The notes below the pieces were generated by a model. The model was given only the letters and a program-made list of their open reading frames with translations. It had not been told where the DNA came from and did no database searches. A DNA stretch of 64,000 bases from Posidonia oceanica (taxonomy: Eukaryota > Streptophyta > Magnoliopsida > Alismatales > Posidoniaceae): assembly GCA_037176725.1 (NCBI GenBank), contig JAZBRS010000049.1:16138001-16202000 (forward strand), given 5' to 3'. Position numbers and translations under genes: made by a program. Below, one piece after another: positions 57,133 to 64,000 of this stretch (positions within the stretch are counted from its first letter, which is position 1; each line of letters starts with the position of its first letter).

Positions 57133-60100
57133 TTGGCAGGCTTGGACCATTTGGGACCCTCCTGGTGATTGCTGGACTCAAACCCAAACCAAACCAAACC
57201 CTAACCCTCTTTTTTACCCTTCAAAACCAGCCAAACTTGACCTAAGCCTTTACCCCTCTTCCCAAGCTCAAAACCTGACCAAAATCCATAGGAACACCAA
57301 CCAACACCTACTTAACAGACCTACCCAAGAACTTAGAAATTTCCAACCCAAGACCATTCCCAAAAACCCTAGAAAACCTAGGTAAAACTCCCCTTTTTCT
57401 ACATCTTAAAACCCCTCCAAAACCTCCTTGGAATCAAACCAAAACTTCAGAGCCAGCTCCTCAAACCCTAGACTACCCACTCTCCAACTTTCATCCCAAT
57501 CCAAGACCTCTAAGCCTCTCATTTGCCCTAATTATCCTTTTCTCTCTCCGAGATTATCGTTTTCTCTCTCCTCTCTCTCTTCTGGTTATCATCTCTCTTT
57601 TCATCCCTTTCTTGCCATTTTTCCTGCCTGGCTGTGGGCCCTCTTTGTGCTTCTATCCCTTCTCTATCTTATTCCTATTTTTACTTTATTTTTAACATTT
57701 TCCCTGAATTTTAAAAATCATTTTCCTCCAACTCATCTCTTTCCTTTTTACTTCTCCCTTTTCCCATTTTCTTCCTCCTTCTCTTTTCCTTTTCTTTCTT
57801 TTGCTAAAATCCATAAAAAGCCCTAAAAATCAGTAAAACTCCCAAACATAAGAGAAACAAATCAGAACTCTAAGAAAAACAATTTAAAAACATTAAACAA
57901 ACAATTAAAAAACTTAAACCTAATTAAATCAAGCTAAAAAGAGAATCAAGCATGCAAACTAAAAAATGCAAAACAAACTAAAAGAAAATACTGTAAAATC
58001 AAAGAAAAAACTGAAATAAAATCAAAAGCCACCAAAAGTGAAAACCCTCTCAAAAGAATTAAAAAAAACAAACCCTAAAAAGAAGTAAAACAATTAAAAC
58101 ACTAAGATAAGTAATTAATGAAAGAAAAAAGCCTAACTTAGCAAACCTAAGAAAAAACAACCTAAGAACTTAATTAAAAAGAAAATGAAAAACACATTAA
58201 AAAGACTTAAAAAACACTTAATCAGATAAGAGAAACCCAATTAAAAAACATCAAGAAAAATCAACAAATAAAAATCAAAAACCTAATCCCAAGAGACTTA
58301 AGAAAAGAAAACCCTAAAAGACTAAAACTAAAAGCCCAAAACCCATTCCAATTAATACGAAAATAAATCCTAAAAATCCTAATTAATACCCTGAATGCTT
58401 AACAAGAGAAACACAATTTTAAGAACAATTTAAAAAAGACTTAACAACACTTAATCAACTGGAAAACAAATTAAGAACAAAACAAAACCCTAAAACCCTA
58501 ATCAAGCCCAAACCACACTAATTAACCTAAAAACAGTCATTAAAAAATGTAATCAAGACCTTAACCTACAACACAATCACACTAACATTTTGCTTATTTT
58601 TATTTTATTTTTCCTAATTTATTTCTTTCCTTTCTTCTCCTCCATTTCTCTTCCTCCTCTTATCCTTTTTCCTTTTTCTCTCTGCTGGGCCCGTCAGCCC
58701 GTTTCCCTTCTTTTTTTCCTTTTTTTTTCAAACCCGCGGCCCGGCCCACGGTCACCGTCTTCTTCTTCCTCCTTCCCTCCGCACAGTACCCCCTCTTCGA
58801 CCTTCTGCAACCGTCTGCCATCTTCAGTCCTCGTCCTCTGCAGACACACCCTCTCACAGCCGGCCGCCCGTTGCAGCCCTTCCTCTGCCTTCGCTCCACC
58901 TTTCGGCGTTTGCAGCCCCTTAGCCCACGCCTCTCGCCGGCCTATTCCTCTTTGCCACAGCTGCCAACTTCTTGCCGTTGCCGCCAATCTCCTGCAAACT
59001 TACCTTCCCAAGCCAGCCTCCTGCCATGGCGTTCGAGTGCTCCCGCTCGAACAAAACCCCTCCTCCTTCTTCCTCCTTCAGACAGCTTTCATCATCGGCA
59101 GAGAGGGAGTGAACCAGAGATCAGAATTCCAGAGCTTTTTCCCCACCTGAACCAACCTCCATTCTCCTCCTCTGCATCCTTCAATTCCCCGAGAAGAGAG
59201 AGCAGCAAGAGAGAGCCTGAGAGAGTCCTTGGCATCCCGGAGAGAGATCCGAATTCCAGAGCATTCCCATACCCAGACCTTCTCCATTTCCCTCCTCAAA
59301 ATCCACCAGATCATCCTCTTCCTTTTCCAGAAAACCAAAACCCATCCAAGCCCCAATTGCTCTTCAAATTGCTCCCCCAAACTCACCCAGCAACCCAGCC
59401 TTCTCCCTCCACCATTTCCTAGCCATTCCACCACACGAAACCACCCCAGATCACCTGAATCCACCGCAGAAAGCCAACAGCAGAACCCAACACAACCCAT
59501 TCAACAATTCCCTTCACCACAGCCCGCAACTTCCTTCCAAACTCCACCCAGATAATCACCAAACCTCCACCTTCCAGAAGCACCTAACCTTTAGCCCTCT
59601 TCCTCACCACCGGCCAAGTACTCCACCACAAACACCTATCCTCCTCACTGACTAGAAATCCGGCCATCTCCCGAATCCACTCCACAGCCTCCAGAATAGC
59701 AAACCAACTATCCAGAATCACTCCCCGAACCTCCAGCAGTCACCCGGAAGGCCCCGTCAGGTCCCACGAGCAACAACAACCTCCTCCGACCTCCGGCTAC
59801 CACCTGTGAACCCAAAGTTGCCAGATCTTCGCCCGAGCTTCGAAGCTCGCGTCCGGACGTCTGGGAAGCACTGGAGGAACATTCTGAAGCAGCTCCAACC
59901 TTCGCGAGCAGCTAACGATCACCGCAGCGACCGGACGACCTCCGTCGACGACTGCTGAAGCTACTGACGTCGGGAGGACGACTCAGACGCAGAAAAAGGT
60001 GACTCTTTACTCCCTTAGCTTCCTCTTCTCCCCCTGCTGCTTCTCCGCCCTTTAGAATGGCATCTCTGGTCTTCCTGCTCCGAAGTCAGCCGCCAGTCAG

Positions 60101-63100
60101 GTCGTCTTCTCCGACGAGGCTCTCCGTTCGTCACGCCGCTTCGGCCAACGGAACGTGGCTCCAGCGACCGTTCGAGCTTCGCACGAACATCAGGAAGCTT
60201 CTCCAGCCCTTAGAACGCGGCGTCGCTGCGTCGAACGGCCGGACCAAGCTCCTGAACCTCTGCAGAGCTTCGGCGAGCGCTCCGGTGCGTTCCAGGCTGC
60301 GTTGTCCTCCGCCGATCGCCGCCCGACCTCCGTCAGCTCCGGGAGCACCTCCCCCGCCGATCAGCTCGTCTCCAGCACCCCTGTGTCGGCGGTCGCGGGC
60401 GTTGGCAGCTTGCTGCTATAGTGCCCACGGCCGTCGGCCATTTACTGTTCATTTATTTTTCCGTTTGTATGGTTTGCTAGTAAATATTGCATGTTTGGTC
60501 TAAGTTTTCATTATTTTGCGTTTCAGTCCTTATTTCATTTAATCTGCTGCAGTTTTGAATTAAAATCATGCTAAATTGCATTAAATGTTTCTGTTTTTTT
60601 TTATTTATATTCCAGTCCTTTTACTGTGCTGTTTAGTTATAAATATTTGTGCTTTAGCCCTTCTGTTTTCAATTATTGCATCTAGGTCCTGCAGTAGATC
60701 ATTTAATTTAAATGCATGAACTTTACCTTATAATATTGCATTATGTGTCCTTGTATTTTATTGTTTTTGCATTTAGGTCCCATGCACTGTAGTAACTTAG
60801 GTTCTGATTTTAATTTTTGCTTGCTGCATTGCATATTTTCCCATCTGTTTTCTCATTTTTGCATGTAGGTCCTTTTAAATGCACAGTAGTCATTTTGCAT
60901 GCATATTTAGCTTATTAAATTGCATCTTTCCCCCTGCATTTTTAAAAATTGCACATCAGTCCTTTATCTGTGATTTCAGAGCATATTTTGCATATTAAAT
61001 TGCATTTTTGACCCTGCATGATTTCAAAATGACACATAGGTCCTTTGCATCCCTTTAAAATCATGTAAAATGCCTGTTTTGCCCCTAAAAATTGCATTTT
61101 AGCTCCCATGTTTGCAAAATTGCACGTAGGCCCTCCACTTGCATTCCCAGACTCCCCAGAACCCTATTTTCTGAAAAAAATTGCATTTTAGACCCTAGAG
61201 TTTTTCAAAATTGCATTTTGCTTGCCATTTGCTTTCAAAACTTCCTCTGATGCATACCCACTTTTCAAAATATCATTCTAAGCCCAGTCTTTTGCAAAAC
61301 TGCATGCAATCCCTCCTGTTTCCAAAACCCCTGCCTGTAAAGCCCCATCTTTTTCAAAACTCTGGTTTTAACCCCCTTTTTCTTTTTGAAAATGCATTTG
61401 AATCCCTGTTTTTCCCCAAAATTCTCCTTCTTGTCTTTTCTTGCTTCTGCATGCATTCTGCATTCATTTAGCTTTGCATTAAGCATCCCTTTGCACATAC
61501 TAAGTTCCCTTAGCTCCCTTTCACCTGGGAGGACCCATTTGCACACCCCTAGGGTCTCCTGAACACTTAGATTTGTTCTTTTCCCTTGTTCTGGCCCTCC
61601 TGCCTTGAAGCTGCGATAACTTCTGATCCAGCCGTTGGATCTTCTCAAATAAGCTGCCCAGACGACCGCGGCGAAGCGCTCTTCAGCATGGACCAAGCAG
61701 ATTTCAGATCAGGCCTCAGGATTCCTAGGTATGTCCTCCTGAACCCCTGCATTGCATTCATTTGCATGCCATTTGCATAGTTTGCTTTGTTTTCGCTTTT
61801 CGTCTCTTTGAGCATGTTGATAAGGACCTCCCCTTCTTGTCTATCAACTCAGATCCCCGTTTCGCGTACTCTTGGGTATTTTGTGTTGTGTTTTCCCTGG
61901 ATTCACCACTTATTACGACTTTCTTCCCCCTTTTCCACGATCCGATCGCGCCGCGAGCTTTGGGCAGCGTGCGAGACACATCGTGGAGCGGTTTAGTGGG
62001 AAACAGTCACAAAGCAGTGGTAATCCCTCCGCTTGCTTGTTCTCCCCAGTGTAGGTCTTCACACCTACTCTGTGCGGCCCTCAAACAGTATTTGTTCTCA
62101 CATACATACCGTTTGCCTCTCCTTTCACTCTCCTTGTTTCCTCTTTTCTTGCATTTACATCCGCATGGTTTTACCGAGGTTTTGCTTCATCTTTGGCACC
62201 ATTTTGCGTGCCTGCCTTGTCTTTTGCGCCGTTTTGCGCGCTCGCCCTACTTTTGGCACCATTTTGCGTGCCTGCTTTGTCTTTTGCGCCGTTTTGCGTG
62301 CTTGCTCTGTTTTGGCACCGTTTTACGCGCCTGCTTCGCTTTTGGCACCGTTTTGCGTGCCCACTCTCGTCTTTGGCACCGTTCTACGTGCCTGCTTTGC
62401 TTTTGCATCATTTTTCGCGCTCGCTTTCGTTTTGGCACCGTTTCGCGTGCCCGCCTCGTCTTTTGCACCGTTTTGCGTGCCGCCTTGCTTTTTTCGCTCG
62501 TTTTGCGTGCTAATCTTGTCTTTTTGCACCATTTCGCGTGCCGTTTTCGTTTCTTGCCTCGTTTTGCGCATTTTACGTTGTTTTCTCTTGCATGTCGCCT
62601 GCATTGCTTGGTTTTACCGTCGCTTTGCTTTTTCGCTTGCATTTGCATATAGGGCAGTGATGCTTACTGCCTGGAGTTCTCACGAGCCGGGTTTTGCCTG
62701 GTTCGGAACACAGACAGCGTGGCTTAGCACTTAGATAGCACGTTTACTTCCCTGCTTTGCATTCTCTTCACTTAGAGCACACCTATAAGCATTCATAGGC
62801 ACATAGGCATTCAAATCTGCATTTCCCTGCGTATGCGAGCGCAAGCCTAGAAAGACCGATTCTCGGGCGTGTCGGGGGTGCCTAACACCTTCCCCGCACG
62901 TAACAGGAGTCCTTGCCCAGTCTTTTGGCCCGCAATGACCATATCGCCCTTATCCTAGGCATGAGTCATCTCATTTGCATTCATTTGCATTTGTTTTCCT
63001 TTGCATTGCTTTGCTTTGCATTTCTTGCTTGGTTTTGCGTGTTAATCCACGCATTTCCCCCAGTTTTCCTTGTCTTCCGTTAATAGACATGGTGGCGACT

Positions 63101-63215
63101 CTGATTTGTCTTATCTTCCTATTTTCTCCTCGATTTTAAGTGTTTTCGAGTTGAGCCTCTTCCTCGGATCAAATCGCCGCTAATAGTAAGCCTGATTCCG
63201 ATTGGGATTACTACA
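57118..63215 (+). repeat. 3' LTR of element B (6098 bp)
   Basis: TGTTGACACCCC ... GGGATTACTACA, aligned end to end with 35645-41754 with small indels and about 1 percent mismatches by eye. Regions as in the 5' copy. No gene. Confidence 0.95.
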
Positions 63216-64000
63216 TATGGACATAGGCAAAATGAATGAATGCAATTCGTTGTGGTCAAGTGTTTTCCGTCCTCAAGTGTGACCAGCACTCTCTGGAAAG
63301 GACCGTCGTCCCACAGCTCGATTTGGCAAATAAAGGAGTTCTATGATTAAAGAACCGGGTGAGGGAGTGAACCCTTCCTTTGCCAAAAGGGGTTTGCCTT
63401 TTAGTCAAAGTAGGTGTGCCTTTGCACACTATATGAGCCCCTTAGGTGTGAGCTCATTCTTTATGTTGTAAGCTTTGTACCTGCACACCTAACAAAAGAT
63501 GTTAGTAATCACAGGTGAACGTTTCCCAGTTCCTATGGAGATTGACTAAGTTATACTTGTATAGGAGATAAAGTAATCCCTTAATCAACATGCTTGAGAA
63601 CTAGGTGGAGGGAATTAGTCTTGGCCTCAGCAGGGAGATGGAAAACCAGAGCCCAGTGGACGCTGATTGTGAGTCATCCATGGATGCTCTAAAGATCATT
63701 ATGTGAGTAATGTCTTTGTTGAGAGAGTGCACCCAAGCCGTGAGACACGCTTGAGTAGGACGCTAACTCCGAATCCTAGTGAGTTGATGGTTGCATCATT
63801 GGCTAGATTAATTCCAGTTTTCCTACTTACTAAGTTCTCACTTGTAGGTAGGTTGGATGTGTTGGTTTTTTCTTTTTTTTTGGTTTTGTAATTTTTTTGG
63901 TGTTTTGGCTTTTACAATTTTTTGGTATTTTGAGCTATGTGATTTTTTTGGATTTTTGGGTTATATGATTTTTTTTTGGATTTTTGGGTTATATGATTTT
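63216..64000. other. Host sequence right of element B, with T-rich repeat at the end
   Basis: Starts with the TSD copy tatgg. No ORF or known motif; ggcaaaatgaatgaatgcaat continues the style of 35520-35640, in keeping with one sequence split by B. 63856-64000 is T-rich with a ~29-bp repeat (ggatttttgggttatatgat at about 63949 and 63978) running off the window. Confidence 0.5.

Larger units (their letters stand above)
35645..63215 (+). mobile_element. Element B: complete Ogre/Tat-type Ty3/Gypsy retrotransposon (27.6 kb)
   Basis: LTR 35645-41754, PBS 41756, leader, gag from 43260, pol with protease, RT, RNase H, archaeal RNase H and integrase to 52072, PMD gene 53534-54736, structured 3' region, PPT, LTR 57118-63215. 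LTRs (6110 and 6098 bp) differ by roughly 1 percent by eye, so insertion is recent. It is the same family as A in coding sequence, but its LTR is clearly diverged in the leader and T-rich parts. Stops and frameshifts in gag and integrase show it is not autonomous as read. Dual RNase H and DNGSG protease place it in the Tat clade. Confidence 0.95.

Overview
The window is repeat DNA from the nuclear genome of a flowering plant with a large, repeat-rich genome. The species cannot be named from the sequence. It holds no host gene, no rRNA or tRNA gene and no bacterial feature. Everything recognisable belongs to nested Ty3/Gypsy LTR retrotransposons of the Ogre/Tat type. The evidence is LTRs of 4.5 to 6.1 kb, a Tat-style gag with a CHHC zinc knuckle, a DNGSG protease, RT followed by two RNase H domains, and a separate plant-mobile-domain (PMD) ORF downstream of integrase.

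Layout. Element A covers 1-23670. Its 5' LTR is cut by the window start (1-3985), its internal part is 3986-17691 and its 3' LTR is 17692-23670. It has lost RT, both RNase H domains and the integrase zinc finger through a 2.7-kb deletion, but keeps gag, protease, the integrase core and the PMD ORF. It sits in the 3' internal region of element C (23671-27872, 3' LTR 27873-32399). C sits in the repeat-rich 3' region of a further related element, D (32400 to about 33560, host sequence continuing to 35644). Element B (35645-63215) is complete from LTR to LTR (LTRs 35645-41754 and 57118-63215), flanked by an imperfect 5-bp target duplication (tatag/tatgg), and is inserted in the sequence that resumes at 63216-64000.

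How the parts work. B encodes gag, protease, RT, RNase H and archaeal-type RNase H. Nonsense codons and frameshifts break gag and integrase, and integrase also has a lost catalytic Asp. A keeps the integrase DDE residues but has no polymerase. Neither copy can be autonomous. The only full-length intact ORF is the 400-codon PMD gene of B.

Most notable. The non-coding 3' region between the PMD gene and the polypurine tract is not random tandem repeat. In A (16223-17053) and B (55799-56464) it can be drawn as one multibranched fold: an outer stem closes the whole array, each internal domain has its own distinct closing stem, and each domain is filled with small hairpins. Stems change in a compensated way within and between elements, including a compensated one-base insertion. 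A second conserved fold puts the polypurine tract inside a two-stem hairpin that includes the first bases of the LTR, in all three families. C and D also carry arrays of hairpin-forming monomers with paired changes. The primer binding site of A and B lies in a ~142-bp tandem unit that ends in a sequence resembling the 3' end of the primer tRNA.
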